Origin: Pseudomonadota bacterium
GTDB lineage: Bacteria > Pseudomonadota > Alphaproteobacteria > Micropepsales > Micropepsaceae
NCBI GenBank assembly: GCA_016201105.1
Contig: JACQDN010000076.1
Span: 1 to 64,000, forward strand
Direction: 5' to 3'
DNA: 64,000 nucleotides
Shown here piece by piece: positions 35,319-45,144 of this stretch; within the stretch, counting starts at the first letter, position 1, and every line of letters begins with the position of its first letter. A model generated the notes under the pieces. It was not told the DNA's origin. It made no database searches and saw only the letters and a list, made by a program, of their open reading frames with translations. The position numbers and the translations under genes were made by a program.

Positions 35319-36623
35319 CTACTTGCCGATGCAGAAATCCCGGAAAATCACGTCCAGGAGTTCCTCCAAATCGACCCGGCCTGTGATCCGGCCGACAGCA
35401 CGCAGGGCGAGGCGGAAATCCTCCGCCATAAGCTCGCTCTCCTCGGCCCGGATCGCCCGCTCCAAAGCGGCTTTCGCGACCTCGAGTTCGTGGCGATGGC
35501 GGGCCCGCGTCAGAAGGGGAGAATTTGATTTAACTTCAAGTTCTTCTCGAACCTTCTTCGCAAGAAAAGTGAGCAGTTCCGGAAGGCCCTCGCCAGTCTT
35601 GGCCGAAATTTTGATGCCTTCGTGCCTGGCCGGCCAGGGCCGGTCTGCCTTGTTCCAAACCACGAAGCTGGCTTGTTGCTCTTCCAGTCCTTCAGCCGAA
35701 TTGACGACCGTTCCATCGAGTAATAGTATAGTGATATCAGAAGTTTGTGCTCGATTCGTCGCTCTGCGCACGCCTTCGGCTTCGACAGGGTCCACAGTAG
35801 GCCTGAGACCCGCGGTGTCGGACACGATCACGGGATAGCCGCCGAGGTCCAGCCGCACCTCGAGCACATCGCGTGTTGTGCCGGGGACCTCCGAGACAAT
35901 CGCAACGTCCCTCTTGGCTAGAGCGTTAAGAAGAGAACTCTTACCACTGTTCGGTGGACCGATCAGTGTTAGATACACCCCTTCACGAATGAGTTCACCC
36001 CGGTGAGAATCGGCCAAATGACTGGAAATTTCTCTTAGAATCCGTAACCCCGTCGCTCTGGCTTGTCCCAGAAGGTCGTCGGGCAGCTCTTCATCCGAGA
36101 AGTCGATCGCAGCTTCCGCCCAGGCCGCGGCCCGGATCAGACGTGTGCGCCAGCTCTCATAAAGTTCGCCGAGCGCGCCCTCATACTGGCGCAGCGCCTG
36201 TTTGCGCTGGCCTTCGGTTTCGGCCTCGATGAGATCGGCCAAGGCTTCCGCTTGGGTCAGATCGAATTTGCCGTTTTCGACAGCCCGGCGGGTGAATTCC
36301 CCCGGATCGGCAGGCCGCAGCCCGGTCTTCCCGCCAAGCGCCTCCAATAGTGCGCGGACGATGGCGGGCCCGCCGTGAACGTGGAATTCCGCCACGTCTT
36401 CGCCGGTAAAACTGGCCGGTGCGGGAAACCACAAGACCAAGGCCCGATCGAGAACCATGTCGCCGACTCTCAGATCCCGAAGGGTCGCCCGGCGCGCCTC
36501 GATCTTAGCACCGGCCAGTTCGGACAAAACTCCCCCCGCCGCCGTCCCCGAAACACGCACCACCGCGACCCCGGCACGCCCATGGGCGCTCGAAAGGGCA
36601 AAAATCGTGTCGCGTCGGTCCAC
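35319..36623 (-). CDS. mnmE: tRNA modification GTPase MnmE (TrmE)
   Basis: 434 residues. N-terminal formyl-THF-binding domain ([19 protein letters not shown]...[17 protein letters not shown]), helical domain, inserted G domain ([38 protein letters not shown]) and the essential C-terminal tail FCIGK with the catalytic cysteine. It works with MnmG on U34. Confidence 0.97.
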   Translation of the reverse strand: MDRRDTIFALSSAHGRAGVAVVRVSGTAAGGVLSELAGAKIEARRATLRDLRVGDMVLDRALVLWFPAPASFTGEDVAEFHVHGGPAIVRALLEALGGKTGLRPADPGEFTRRAVENGKFDLTQAEALADLIEAETEGQRKQALRQYEGALGELYESWRTRLIRAAAWAEAAIDFSDEELPDDLLGQARATGLRILREISSHLADSHRGELIREGVYLTLIGPPNSGKSSLLNALAKRDVAIVSEVPGTTRDVLEVRLDLGGYPVIVSDTAGLRPTVDPVEAEGVRRATNRAQTSDITILLLDGTVVNSAEGLEEQQASFVVWNKADRPWPARHEGIKISAKTGEGLPELLTFLAKKVREELEVKSNSPLLTRARHRHELEVAKAALERAIRAEESELMAEDFRLALRAVGRITGRVDLEELLDVIFRDFCIGK

Positions 36624-36629
36624 GAACGA

Positions 36630-36908
36630 TCAGCGCGAGGTGTCTTTGCGGGCGGAGTCCTTGGAAGGGCTCCCTCCGGCCGCCGCCCGCGCACTCTCCC
36701 AAAGAAAGCGCTGGAATTGCTCAAAACCCTGCGCTCCCATGGGCAACCACGCTTTGAACATGGCCTCGGGATCGCTGGCGTCGAGGGCGACTTTCATCCG
36801 CCGTTCCATCTCCGCGAGCATCTTGTCCTGCAGCGCGGTGACATCGGGCAGGCCCATCAACTTGCGCGCTTCCTCCGGCGTCATGTCGAGCTGGATGTTG
36901 AATTTCAT
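36630..36908 (-). CDS. Small conserved protein, DUF6489-like
   Basis: 92 residues. The start MKFNIQLDMTPEEARKLMGL is the hallmark of a small alphaproteobacterial family (K-V/I-x-I-D-x-T-P-E-E-A-R), followed by EMERRMKVALDASDPEAMFK and a tryptophan-containing WLPMGAQGFEQFQRFLWESA. Length and pattern resemble phasin-like helical proteins, but the function is not established. It lies 6 bp upstream of mnmE, same strand. Confidence 0.7.
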   Translation of the reverse strand: MKFNIQLDMTPEEARKLMGLPDVTALQDKMLAEMERRMKVALDASDPEAMFKAWLPMGAQGFEQFQRFLWESARAAAGGSPSKDSARKDTSR

Positions 36909-37035
36909 GGTCTTTACCGCGAGTTAGGTTGCTGCTTGTTCGCGCCTCTAAAGGTGCTTATTGGAAGCTACAACAACGCCTTGCTTCAGCGCCACGGCCC
37001 ATCGGGCCCTGCGGGCGCTCTCATCGGGATGAAAC

Positions 37036-39132
37036 ATGAGCCGCAATCTGCTCGACCAGGAAACGAGTCCGTATCTGCTTCTGCACAAGGACAACCCGGT
37101 GCATTGGCGCCCTTGGGGGCCGGACGCCCTTGCCGAAGCCGAAACCAGCGGCAAGCCCATCCTGCTCTCGGTCGGCTACACCGCGTGCCATTGGTGTCAC
37201 GTGATGAATCACGAGAGCTTCGCCGATCCCCAAACGGCGGCGCTGATGAACGAGTTGTTCGTCAACATCAAGGTCGACCGCGAGGAACGTCCCGACATCG
37301 ACCAGATCTACCAGGCCGCAGCCAACGTTTTGGGCCACTCAGGCGGATGGCCGCTGACGATGTTCCTCAACGCCAAGGGCGAACCGTTTTTCGCGGCCGC
37401 GTATCTTCCCAATGAAGAGCGCTTCGGACAGCCGGCCTTCAAAACCGTTCTCACGCGCTGCTCGGAAATCTACAAAGACCAACCCGACGCGGTCACCAAC
37501 ACCAATGCGCGCGTCCAAGACGCTTACAACAAACTGTGGAATCGCGACCTCAGCGGCGTATTCGACGCGGTGACGTTCGATTCCATAGCCATCCATGTCG
37601 GTCAGCGCTTCGACACGTTCTACGGCGGACTGACCGGCGCTCCCAAATTTCCCACCACGGGACTGGTGGAGCTTCTGTGGCGCGGTTATCTGCGCAGCAG
37701 CGTTCCGCAATTTCAGCAACTCGTGCAGACGACGCTGGACTATATGAGCATGTCCGGCATCTACGATCATGTCGGCGGAGGCTACGCGCGCTACGCCATG
37801 GACGAAACCTGGTTCGTCCCGCACTTCGAGAAGATGCTCTACGACAACGCGCTGATGATCGACATCCTCACGCTTGTCTGGCAGTCCGACCGGCTCGCAC
37901 TCTATCGCGATCGCATCGAAGAGACCGTCACCTGGGTATTGCGCGAGATGATGGTCGAGCACGGATTTGCATCGAGCATCGATGCGGATTCCGAAGGCGA
38001 GGAGGGCAAATACTATCTCTGGACGGAAGCTGAAATCGACGCCGCGCTCATGGGCACCTACGTCCAGAAATTCAAAGATACCTACAACGTTCGCCGCGAA
38101 GGCAACTATCAAAACGGTCGCAATATCCTGCATCGCATCGGGCCGCAGTCCGGCTATGCGATCCCCGAAGCCGATGCGGCCTTGCTCAAACGCCAGCGCG
38201 ATCTGCTTCTGGCTGCCCGCAAGCAGCGCACGGCCCCCATGCGCGACGACAAGGTTCTCGCCGATTGGAACGGCATGATGATCGCGGCGCTGGCCAATGC
38301 GGGCGCCGTATTCAAGAAGCTGGAATGGACGGCGGCGGCGATCCGTGCGTTCGAATTTGTCGTGAAGGTGCTCGGCGACGGCGATCGGCTCTATCATTCC
38401 TGGCGCGAAGGAAAGCGCCAGCACACTGGTTTCGTTGACGACTACGCGCACATGGCGCGTGCGGCCATCGCGCTGTGGGAAGCAACTGGCGACAAGAACT
38501 ATCTCTCTTATGCCCAGCGCTGGGTGCACGTTCTCAACGAGCATTTTTGGGACGTGCAGAACGGCGGCTACTTCTATACGGCCGACGATTCCGATCCGCT
38601 GATCGTGCGCTCGCGCATGGTGTTCGACCAGGCAATGCCTTGCGCCAACGGCACGATGGTGACGGTGCTCGGCAAACTGTTCCACGCCACCGCCGACAAT
38701 GCCTATCGTGACCGCACGAACGCCCTCATCCAGGCCTTCGCCGGCGAGATCAACCGCGCCTATATCTCCATGGGCTCCTATCTCAACGGCATCGAGTTCA
38801 TTCTGGCGGGCGTACAGATCGTCATCGTCGGTCCGATCGCCAATGCCAAGACCCATCAGCTGGCCGATGCCGTGCTCGGCCGCAGCCTTCCGAACAAGGT
38901 TGTCATGCTGGTCGATCCCAAAGAAACTTTGCCGGAGGGTCATCCCGCCTTTGGAAAGACGATGGAGAATGGCCAACCAACGGCCTATCTCTGCCAGCGC
39001 AACATCTGTTCGCAGCCGATCACCAATCCGGTGCAGCTCTCGCAGATCCTGTTGCTTCCCGCGCGCGTGGCGCAGCAACAGCAAATGCAGGCGCAGCAAC
39101 AAGCCGCGATGCAACCGGCGGGCAGGGCATAG
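37036..39132 (+). CDS. Thioredoxin-domain protein (YyaL/SSP411 family)
   Basis: 698 residues. The N-terminal thioredoxin-like domain starts NLLDQETSPYLLLHKDNPVH and carries GYTACHWCHVMNHESF, a CHWC variant of the redox motif, then GGWPLTMFL. The rest is an (alpha/alpha)6 barrel of N-acylglucosamine 2-epimerase type (YDHVGGGYARYAMDETWFVP, HFEKMLYDNA). Family length is usual. Its biological role is unclear; the C-terminus is glutamine-rich. Confidence 0.92.
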   Translation: MSRNLLDQETSPYLLLHKDNPVHWRPWGPDALAEAETSGKPILLSVGYTACHWCHVMNHESFADPQTAALMNELFVNIKVDREERPDIDQIYQAAANVLGHSGGWPLTMFLNAKGEPFFAAAYLPNEERFGQPAFKTVLTRCSEIYKDQPDAVTNTNARVQDAYNKLWNRDLSGVFDAVTFDSIAIHVGQRFDTFYGGLTGAPKFPTTGLVELLWRGYLRSSVPQFQQLVQTTLDYMSMSGIYDHVGGGYARYAMDETWFVPHFEKMLYDNALMIDILTLVWQSDRLALYRDRIEETVTWVLREMMVEHGFASSIDADSEGEEGKYYLWTEAEIDAALMGTYVQKFKDTYNVRREGNYQNGRNILHRIGPQSGYAIPEADAALLKRQRDLLLAARKQRTAPMRDDKVLADWNGMMIAALANAGAVFKKLEWTAAAIRAFEFVVKVLGDGDRLYHSWREGKRQHTGFVDDYAHMARAAIALWEATGDKNYLSYAQRWVHVLNEHFWDVQNGGYFYTADDSDPLIVRSRMVFDQAMPCANGTMVTVLGKLFHATADNAYRDRTNALIQAFAGEINRAYISMGSYLNGIEFILAGVQIVIVGPIANAKTHQLADAVLGRSLPNKVVMLVDPKETLPEGHPAFGKTMENGQPTAYLCQRNICSQPITNPVQLSQILLLPARVAQQQQMQAQQQAAMQPAGRA

Positions 39133-39183
39133 CCACGCGCGCTGAAACTCGTTTACCGTAGCCTTCGCGATATGGAGGCGAAC

Positions 39184-39882
39184 ATGGCCGGCAGCGACAT
39201 CACCATCAAAGGCCCCGACGGAAGCTTCGGCGGGTATCTCGCCACGCCCGACGCCGGCCGCGGGCCCGGCATCGTCGTCATCCAGGAAATTTTCGGCGTC
39301 AATGCCGTGATGCGCGGCGTCGCCGATGCGTTCGCCGCGCGCGGCTATTTCGCGCTGGCGCCCGATCTGTTCTGGCGGATCAAGCCGGGGATCCAGATCA
39401 CGGACAAGACCGACGCGGAATGGAAACAGGCCTTCGATCTGTTCGGAAAGTTCAACGCCGACACCGGCGTGAAGGATATTCAGGCGACCACCACGCATTT
39501 GCGCGGCGTTTCGGGCTGTACGGGAAAAGTCGGCGCGGTCGGCTATTGCCTCGGGGGGTTGCTGGCTTATCTGACGGCGGCGCGCACCGACAGCGATGCC
39601 AGCGTCGGCTATTACGGCGTGAACATTCATCAGATGCTGGGTGAAGCCAAAAACATCAAGAAGCCGCTGATGCTGCACATTGCTGGCAAGGATGAATACG
39701 TCCCGCCGCCGGCACAGAAAGCCATTCAAGACGGGCTAAAAGCCAATCCGAACGTCACCATCCATCTCTATCCGGAAATGGATCATGCCTTCGCGCGCGA
39801 AGGCGGCGCCCATTACGACAAAGCGTGCGCCGATCTCGCCAATGGCCGTACGGCCACCTTCTTCCGCCAGCATCTGAGCTGA
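39184..39882 (+). CDS. Dienelactone hydrolase family protein
   Basis: 232 residues from ATG 39184, chosen because GGAGG lies 6 nt upstream, where the alternative start at 39172 lies. Catalytic triad: cysteine in VGYCLGG, aspartate in AGKDEYVPP, histidine in MDHAFAREG. IQEIFGVNAVMRGVADAFA is the usual N-terminal block with the substrate glutamate. It hydrolyses lactones or esters; followed 48 bp later by a quinone reductase. Confidence 0.92.
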   Translation: MAGSDITIKGPDGSFGGYLATPDAGRGPGIVVIQEIFGVNAVMRGVADAFAARGYFALAPDLFWRIKPGIQITDKTDAEWKQAFDLFGKFNADTGVKDIQATTTHLRGVSGCTGKVGAVGYCLGGLLAYLTAARTDSDASVGYYGVNIHQMLGEAKNIKKPLMLHIAGKDEYVPPPAQKAIQDGLKANPNVTIHLYPEMDHAFAREGGAHYDKACADLANGRTATFFRQHLS

Positions 39883-39929
39883 GCGGCAACGCAAGAATCA
39901 AAATCACAATAGGGAAAGACAAGTCAGAC

Positions 39930-40898
39930 ATGAAAGCGATACGGTTCTCGGAAGTCGGCGGCCCGGAAGTCATGAAGCTGGAAGACGTCGAGCTTCCCGC
40001 GCTCGGTCCCAATCAAGCGCGCGTGAAACACACAGCCATCGGCGTCAATTTCATCGACACCTATCACCGCTCCGGCCTCTACAAATTGCCGCTGCCGTCG
40101 GGCCTTGGCAGCGAAGCCGCCGGCGTTGTCCAGGAGTTCGGCGCCAATGTGAAGGGCTTCAAGAAGGGCGACCGCGTCGCCTATGCCGGCCCGCTGGGCG
40201 CCTATGCCGAAGCCAATAATGTCCTGGCGGAACGTCTCGTCAAGCTTCCCAAGAACATCTCCGATGACGTCGCCGCGGCCGCGCTGCTCAAAGGCATGAC
40301 GGTGCAATATCTCATCAAGCGTACTCACTGCGTGAAGAAGGGCCAAACGATCTTGCTGCATGCCGCAGCGGGCGGTGTCGGCTTGATCGCCTCGCAATGG
40401 GCCAAGCATCTGGGCGCCGTCGTGATCGGCACGGTCGGGTCGCAAGACAAGGTCGCGCTCGCCAAGGAAAACGGCTGCGGCCACGTTCTCATCCTGGGCA
40501 AGGACGAATGGGTCAAGCGCGTGCGCGAGATCACCAAGAATGCCGGTGTGCCGGTGGTTTACGATTCCATCGGCAAGGACACCTTCCTGAAATCGCTGGA
40601 TTGCCTGAGCGCACGCGGGCTGATGGTCTCTTACGGCAATGCCTCAGGCGCCGTGCCGCCGTTCGACCCGGGTCTACTGGCCGCCAAAGGCTCGCTCTTC
40701 CTCACCCGCCCGACGCTGGCCCATTACACCCGCGACCAGAAGGAACTGCAGGAAACCGCCGACGATCTGTTCGCGGTGATCGCCTCGGGCGCGGTTAAGA
40801 TTCAAATCAACCAGCGCTTCAAGCTGGCGGACGCGAAGGCCGCGCATCAGGCGCTGCATTCGCGCAACACCACGGGCGCCACCATTCTGACGCCTTAG
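39930..40898 (+). CDS. qorA: NADPH:quinone reductase, zinc-independent MDR family
   Basis: 322 residues. MKAIRFSEVGGPEVMKLEDV start, GVNFIDTYHRSGLY and GSEAAGVVQEFG in the catalytic domain, AAAGGVGLIASQWAKHLGA for the nucleotide fold. The zinc cysteines of alcohol dehydrogenases are missing, as in Qor. It likely reduces quinones or reactive enones in the cytoplasm. Possibly in one transcript with the dienelactone hydrolase. Confidence 0.9.
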   Translation: MKAIRFSEVGGPEVMKLEDVELPALGPNQARVKHTAIGVNFIDTYHRSGLYKLPLPSGLGSEAAGVVQEFGANVKGFKKGDRVAYAGPLGAYAEANNVLAERLVKLPKNISDDVAAAALLKGMTVQYLIKRTHCVKKGQTILLHAAAGGVGLIASQWAKHLGAVVIGTVGSQDKVALAKENGCGHVLILGKDEWVKRVREITKNAGVPVVYDSIGKDTFLKSLDCLSARGLMVSYGNASGAVPPFDPGLLAAKGSLFLTRPTLAHYTRDQKELQETADDLFAVIASGAVKIQINQRFKLADAKAAHQALHSRNTTGATILTP

Positions 40899-40940
40899 CG
40901 AACTTCAGAGTTTCACGCCCAGGGAACGCGTCAAGATTTC

Positions 40941-41092
40941 TACCCTCCCCTTGAGGGAGGGTCGGAAAATTTACGAGCGTAGCGAGTGGATTTTCTGGGG
41001 AGGGGTCACGCCGTGACGTCGGATCACGCGTAGTCGAAGATGACAATCAAGTCTTGGTAGACCTCGGCATGACCCCTCCCCGAAGCATCCTG
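40941..41092. repeat. Family A palindromic repeat, copy 5 (right arm truncated)
   Basis: Left arm TACCCTCCCCTTGAGGGAGG, core TTACGAGCGTAGCGAGTGGA, then CTGGGGAGGGGTCA pairing with TGACCCCTCCCCGAAG. The last outer arm is missing: after GCATCCTGTGCAAACT the sequence runs into the stop of the next gene. Confidence 0.65.
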
Positions 41093-41098
41093 TGCAAA

Positions 41099-41539
41099 CT
41101 AAACTCTTGCGGCGGGTGCGACGATGGCGGCGATGCGTCCTTGCTGATGCAGCACGCCTGCGGTATCGAAAAATTCCGAACAGGAGACGATCTTCCCGTT
41201 TTGGAATTGCCAGCGGTTCACCAGCGCGAGCGACACGGTCCGCCCGGTGCGGCGGTCACGGGCTTCGACCTGACAGCTGGCCCAGACGACATCGCCTTCG
41301 CCGATGATTTCGTCCACCGCATAGCGTTCGATGGCAAAGTCGGTTGCGATCATCGAGAGCGCTTCGATGGCGCCGGCGCGGCCTTCGCGCCGGCCGCCGA
41401 AACGAAAGTGTCCGGCCAATGCGTTAGACGTCCACACGACGTTTTCGTCGAGAAGGGACAAGACCGGATCGAAATCGCCGAGCTCGTAGGCCTTCAGGAC
41501 GCGACGCAGAATATTCTTGTTGGCTTCGGCGTCGTCCAC
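41099..41539 (-). CDS. SnoaL/NTF2-like protein
   Basis: 146 residues with no signal peptide. Helix-rich start NKNILRRVLKAYELGDFDPV, then SLLDENVVW and the alternating strands ERYAVDEIIGEGDVVWASCQ and LALVNRWQFQNGKIVSCSEF, ending FFDTAGVL. Typical cone-shaped ketosteroid-isomerase-like fold; ligand unknown. It follows the HD protein by 4 bp, so the two probably work together. Confidence 0.85.
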   Translation of the reverse strand: MDDAEANKNILRRVLKAYELGDFDPVLSLLDENVVWTSNALAGHFRFGGRREGRAGAIEALSMIATDFAIERYAVDEIIGEGDVVWASCQVEARDRRTGRTVSLALVNRWQFQNGKIVSCSEFFDTAGVLHQQGRIAAIVAPAARV

Positions 41540-41543
41540 GCGG

Positions 41544-42158
41544 TCACTCCGCGGCTTGTGCCGTTGGCAACGTGCCGTCCTTGCGCAGATAGATCGAACG
41601 CTTCGGACGCGCCATCACCCGCTCGACCATCGGCATGAACGCCTCGAGCGGCATGGTGTCGTAATTCGGATCGAAGGCGTTCTGGTCGTGCCGGGCGCAG
41701 AACATCGCGGTCCTTTCAAAGCAGGGATGGCTGCGGAACTGCTCGCGCATGTTCCTGTCGAGGCCGATGTAGTGGAAGAAGTAATAGCCCTGGAAGATTC
41801 CGTGATGCTGCAGCATCCACCAGTTCTCTTCCGATACGAAGGGCTTGAGAATCGTGGCGCCGAGTTCGGCATGATTGTGCGAGGCGAGCGTGTCGCCGAT
41901 GTCGTGCAGCAGCGCGCAGACGACATATTCCTCGTCCATACCGTCGCGGTGCGCGAGCGTGGCCGATTGCAGCGAATGCTCCATGCGGTCGACGGCGAAG
42001 CCGCCGCAATCGCCTTCGAGAAGCCTCAGGTGGGTGAGAACACGCCCCGGCAGCTCCTTGTTGAAACCCTGCGCGGCCATGCCGATCTTCATCCAGTCTT
42101 CCTGGGTGCCTTGCGCCATCGCATGGAATTGCGCGCGATCGCTTGGATGTTCGGCCAT
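41544..42158 (-). CDS. HD-domain metal-dependent phosphohydrolase-like protein
   Basis: 204 residues. The HD signature is present: RMEHSLQSATLAHRDGMDEE followed by YVVCALLHDIGDTLASHNHA, giving the metal-binding H...HD...D pattern. Similar proteins are annotated as HD-domain or phosphonate/inositol degradation-like enzymes; the actual substrate is unknown. In an operon with the SnoaL-like gene downstream. Confidence 0.82.
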   Translation of the reverse strand: MAEHPSDRAQFHAMAQGTQEDWMKIGMAAQGFNKELPGRVLTHLRLLEGDCGGFAVDRMEHSLQSATLAHRDGMDEEYVVCALLHDIGDTLASHNHAELGATILKPFVSEENWWMLQHHGIFQGYYFFHYIGLDRNMREQFRSHPCFERTAMFCARHDQNAFDPNYDTMPLEAFMPMVERVMARPKRSIYLRKDGTLPTAQAAE

Positions 42159-42233
42159 GGGAAATCTCCGGTTGCAGCTGTGGGTAGTTTCAACTCGCGT
42201 TGACGACCCGTCAACCGCGTTGCGCCGCGCCCG

Positions 42234-42362
42234 TCAAGAAATCCGCGCGCCCGGCACCGTACCGACCTCATCCAACAGTGCATTGGTGTAGGGCGCCATG
42301 CCGTTTGCCAGAATCTTGAGCCGCTCGGTCGCTGACGCCGCCGAGAATAATGTACTCCTCAC
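42234..42362 (-). CDS. Possible small ORF or gene remnant
   Basis: 42 residues from GTG 42362, ending ATERLKILANGMAPYTNALL then DEVGTVPGARIS. It begins 10 bp after the stop of the exported-protein gene upstream and reads more like a protein C-terminus than a random frame. No clear ribosome site and no recognised family. It could be a decayed gene end. Confidence 0.25.
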   Translation of the reverse strand: MRSTLFSAASATERLKILANGMAPYTNALLDEVGTVPGARIS

Positions 42363-42371
42363 CACTCGCGC

Positions 42372-43208
42372 CTATTCCGCCGAAAGCTGGTTGGCCGAAC
42401 AGCGCACATAGGTGCGCTTCCATTCCGGCACGCTGGCGCGTCCGTCGATGGTGGGTGCTAGCGTGATCGTCGCCGTGTCGCCGCGCGAGTCGTTGGGCGG
42501 AATCGATTCGGTGATGGTGAACTTGTAACCGTTCGCCACCGCTTCGGCCTTTTCGATCGTCCAATTCGACACTTCGTCAACGGCGAGCTTGGGCTTCTTG
42601 CCGTCCGCCAGTTGTTCGGCGAGATGAAAGCTATTCCAGCGACCGATGGTAAAACCGAGCGGGCCGACAAGATCGATGGTTAGATATTGATAGTCGAGCG
42701 CCTTGCAGCCTTTCTTGGCGCGTGCATCGACGAAGATGACGTGGTTTGGCGGCATCGCGGAGGAAACGATGCCGATCTGATCCTTGCTGAGTTTGATCGC
42801 GCGCCTGTCGGCGGCGGGCCGGCAGCGGTGAAACACCAAACCCTTCTGTTCCGCGTAAAGGTCGGGCGGAGAATCGGAGATCAGCGCATCGCCCTGGCGG
42901 GTGAATTTCCACACGCCGTCTTTGCCAAGGTTGAATGTGGCGGCTTTGGCGCTGGTGTCGACCTTCACGGCAAAGGTCTGTGAAGATTCTGTGCCGTCGC
43001 CCACGAAGATCTGTCCGTCAGTGAGGGCGAATTCGAGCGTGAAACGCATGTCGCCGGCGCTGGCATTCTGTCCGCAGGCGCCGCCAGGTTTTTGCGAATT
43101 GGCGCGCCACTCGCCCGCGAACTTCATCTGATCGATCGGGTTGAGCGGCGCGGCTTGCGCCGCCGTTGCAACAACGCAAGCAAATGCCGCAAGAACTACG
43201 CAACGCAT
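42372..43208 (-). CDS. Hypothetical exported protein
   Basis: 278 residues from ATG 43208 behind AGGGGGATCGAG. Signal peptide MRCVVLAAFACVVATAAQAA. The mature part looks like two related beta-rich halves (FAGEWRANSQ..., VGPLGFTIGRWNS...), with cysteines in ACGQN, FHRCRPA, KKGCKAL and YVRCSAN that could form disulfides in the periplasm. No family recognised. The longer open frame upstream covers the kinase relic and is not used. Confidence 0.7.
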   Translation of the reverse strand: MRCVVLAAFACVVATAAQAAPLNPIDQMKFAGEWRANSQKPGGACGQNASAGDMRFTLEFALTDGQIFVGDGTESSQTFAVKVDTSAKAATFNLGKDGVWKFTRQGDALISDSPPDLYAEQKGLVFHRCRPAADRRAIKLSKDQIGIVSSAMPPNHVIFVDARAKKGCKALDYQYLTIDLVGPLGFTIGRWNSFHLAEQLADGKKPKLAVDEVSNWTIEKAEAVANGYKFTITESIPPNDSRGDTATITLAPTIDGRASVPEWKRTYVRCSANQLSAE

Positions 43209-43245
43209 CTCGATCCCCCTCTGTGATGATGAAGCATAAAGCTTC

Positions 43246-43477
43246 TCAGCGAAGCCTGAAACGCCCTTTGGCGCGGCCCGCGCGGATTGCCTCTGCGGTC
43301 TCTTCCGCACTGTGGCCGGATGTGTCGATCACGTGCGAAGCGTCAATCGGATCCAGACATGGAAATCGTCGGTGTGCAGATGCACGGCGCGCCAACCGCC
43401 GAAGCGACCAGCTTGCGGGCGACGGTCGATTTTCCGGCGCCCGATGCACCGGTGAGGAGAAGGATGGAAGAAGACAT
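43246..43477 (-). pseudogene. Broken P-loop kinase gene (internal deletion and frameshifts)
   Basis: From ATG 43477 one frame reads SSSILLLTGASGAGKSTVAR, a P-loop kinase start, and stops soon after. A second frame continues with AVHLHTDDFHVWI, the segment that normally follows the P-loop in small nucleoside-kinase-like proteins. The third frame holds a plausible C-terminus, IDASHVIDTSGHSAEETAEA to the stop at 43246. About 100 central residues are missing. This is a decayed gene beside a family A repeat. Confidence 0.7.
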
Positions 43478-43491
43478 CTTGGATCGGCCTC

Positions 43492-43625
43492 CACCCTCCC
43501 TTGGGAGGGTCGAACAATCCGGAGCGATAGCGGAGGATTTTCGGAGAGGATGTGCAAAGAGAGCACGCCTTTCGGCATCCTCCCCGAATTTGCTTCGTAA
43601 ATTCGACCCTCCAGAGGGAGGGTCG
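43492..43625. repeat. Family A palindromic repeat, copy 6
   Basis: CACCCTCCCTTGGGAGGGTC on the left, CGACCCTCCAGAGGGAGGGT on the right; inside GAGCGATAGCGGAGGATTTT and GAATTTGCTTCGTAAATTCG. It separates rho from the broken kinase and may act at the rho transcript end. Confidence 0.75.
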
Positions 43626-43633
43626 ATACCAGC

Positions 43634-44917
43634 TTACGTATTCATGCTGTCGAAGAAGTCGCCGTTGTTCTTGGACGAGCGCAGCTTGTCGAGCAGGAAT
43701 TCGATCGCATCGATGGTGCCCATCGGCGCCAGAATGCGGCGCAGGACGTACATCTTGGCGAGCGTGCCCTTGTCGACGAGGAGTTCGTCCTTGCGGGTGC
43801 CGGATTTGAGAATGTCGATCGCGGGGAAGACGCGCTTGTCGGCGACTTTGCGGTCGAGGATGATTTCCGAGTTGCCGGTACCTTTGAACTCTTCGAAGAT
43901 CACCTCGTCCATGCGGCTGCCGGTATCGATCAGCGCGGTGGCGATGATGGTCAGCGAACCGCCTTCTTCGATGTTGCGCGCGGCGCCGAAAAAGCGCTTG
44001 GGGCGCTGCAGCGCGTTGGCGTCGACGCCGCCGGTCAGCACCTTGCCCGACGAAGGCACGACGGTGTTGTAGGCGCGGCCGAGGCGCGTGACAGAGTCGA
44101 GCAAAATCACCACGTCGCGCTTGTGTTCGACAAGGCGCTTGGCCTTCTCGATCACCATTTCGGCGACCTGCACGTGGCGCGAGGCCGGTTCGTCGAAGGT
44201 GGACGAAATCACTTCGCCCTTCACCGAACGCTGCATGTCGGTGACTTCTTCGGGGCGTTCGTCGATCAAAAGCACGATCAGATAGATTTCGGGGTGATTG
44301 GCGCTGATCGCCTTGGCGATGTTCTGCAAGATCACCGTCTTGCCGGTGCGGGGCTGCGCGGTGATGAGCGCGCGCTGACCCATGCCCTGGGGCGCCACGA
44401 TGTCGATGACGCGGCCGGTTTTGTCTTTGAGGGTGGGATCTTCGATCTCCATCTTCAGCCAGCGCGTGGGATAGAGCGGCGTCAGATTGTCGAAGTGCAC
44501 CTTGTGCTTCATCTGGTCGGGGTCTTCGAAATTGATGGTCGAGACCTTGAGCAGGGCGAAATAACGCTCGCCGTCCTTCGGCCCGCGGATAGGACCTTCC
44601 ACCGTGTCGCCGGTGCGCAGGCCGAAGCGGCGGATCTGGGAGGGGGAAACGTAGATGTCGTCGGGACCCGGCAGATAATTGGATTCCGGAGAGCGCAGGA
44701 AGCCGAAGCCGTCCTGCAGCGTTTCGACGACGCCCGCGCCCATGATCTCGACGTTGCGCTCGGCGAGCTCCTTGAGGATCGCGAACATCATGTCCTGCTT
44801 GCGCATGGACGAGGCGTTCTCGATCTCGAGCTCTTCGGCGAACGCCAGAAGATCGGTGGGGGATTTGGTCTTCAAATCCTGCAGCTTCATCGCTTGCAGG
44901 CCTTCTTGAACTGTCAT
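43634..44917 (-). CDS. rho: Transcription termination factor Rho
   Basis: 427 residues from ATG 44917 ([20 protein letters not shown]). N-terminal helix bundle, RNA-binding cold-shock-like domain with [20 protein letters not shown], Walker [15 protein letters not shown], Walker [16 protein letters not shown], and the R-loop region [15 protein letters not shown]. Length is normal. The 227-bp leader up to hemJ has no gene. Confidence 0.97.
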   Translation of the reverse strand: MTVQEGLQAMKLQDLKTKSPTDLLAFAEELEIENASSMRKQDMMFAILKELAERNVEIMGAGVVETLQDGFGFLRSPESNYLPGPDDIYVSPSQIRRFGLRTGDTVEGPIRGPKDGERYFALLKVSTINFEDPDQMKHKVHFDNLTPLYPTRWLKMEIEDPTLKDKTGRVIDIVAPQGMGQRALITAQPRTGKTVILQNIAKAISANHPEIYLIVLLIDERPEEVTDMQRSVKGEVISSTFDEPASRHVQVAEMVIEKAKRLVEHKRDVVILLDSVTRLGRAYNTVVPSSGKVLTGGVDANALQRPKRFFGAARNIEEGGSLTIIATALIDTGSRMDEVIFEEFKGTGNSEIILDRKVADKRVFPAIDILKSGTRKDELLVDKGTLAKMYVLRRILAPMGTIDAIEFLLDKLRSSKNNGDFFDSMNT

Positions 44918-45144
44918 GGGAAATACACCTGAAACATTGGGAAAGGAGGTTGGGCTCAAACATCCACCGCGGTGTTTCGCACCGCTTTTGAACTTCGATG
45001 GAAATTTGGTCGACGGCCGCGACCGGCTTTTGACCGGGCAAGGTCTCGCGTTTTCTTGCGAAAACCTGCGGCGTCAATGGGGAACTAACGCCTTATACCC
45101 CGATTTGGTGCCGATGCAAACACCCGTCAAGGGCCGACAGGAAT

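Noticed and set aside
35301-35528. Small plus-strand frame starting MFHVKH
   Set aside because: The start is the parS palindrome itself and the rest lies antisense to mnmE.
37339-39729. 796-residue minus-strand frame opposite the thioredoxin-domain gene
   Set aside because: Long because of GC-rich codon positions; it spans two genes and their gap and has no domain pattern.
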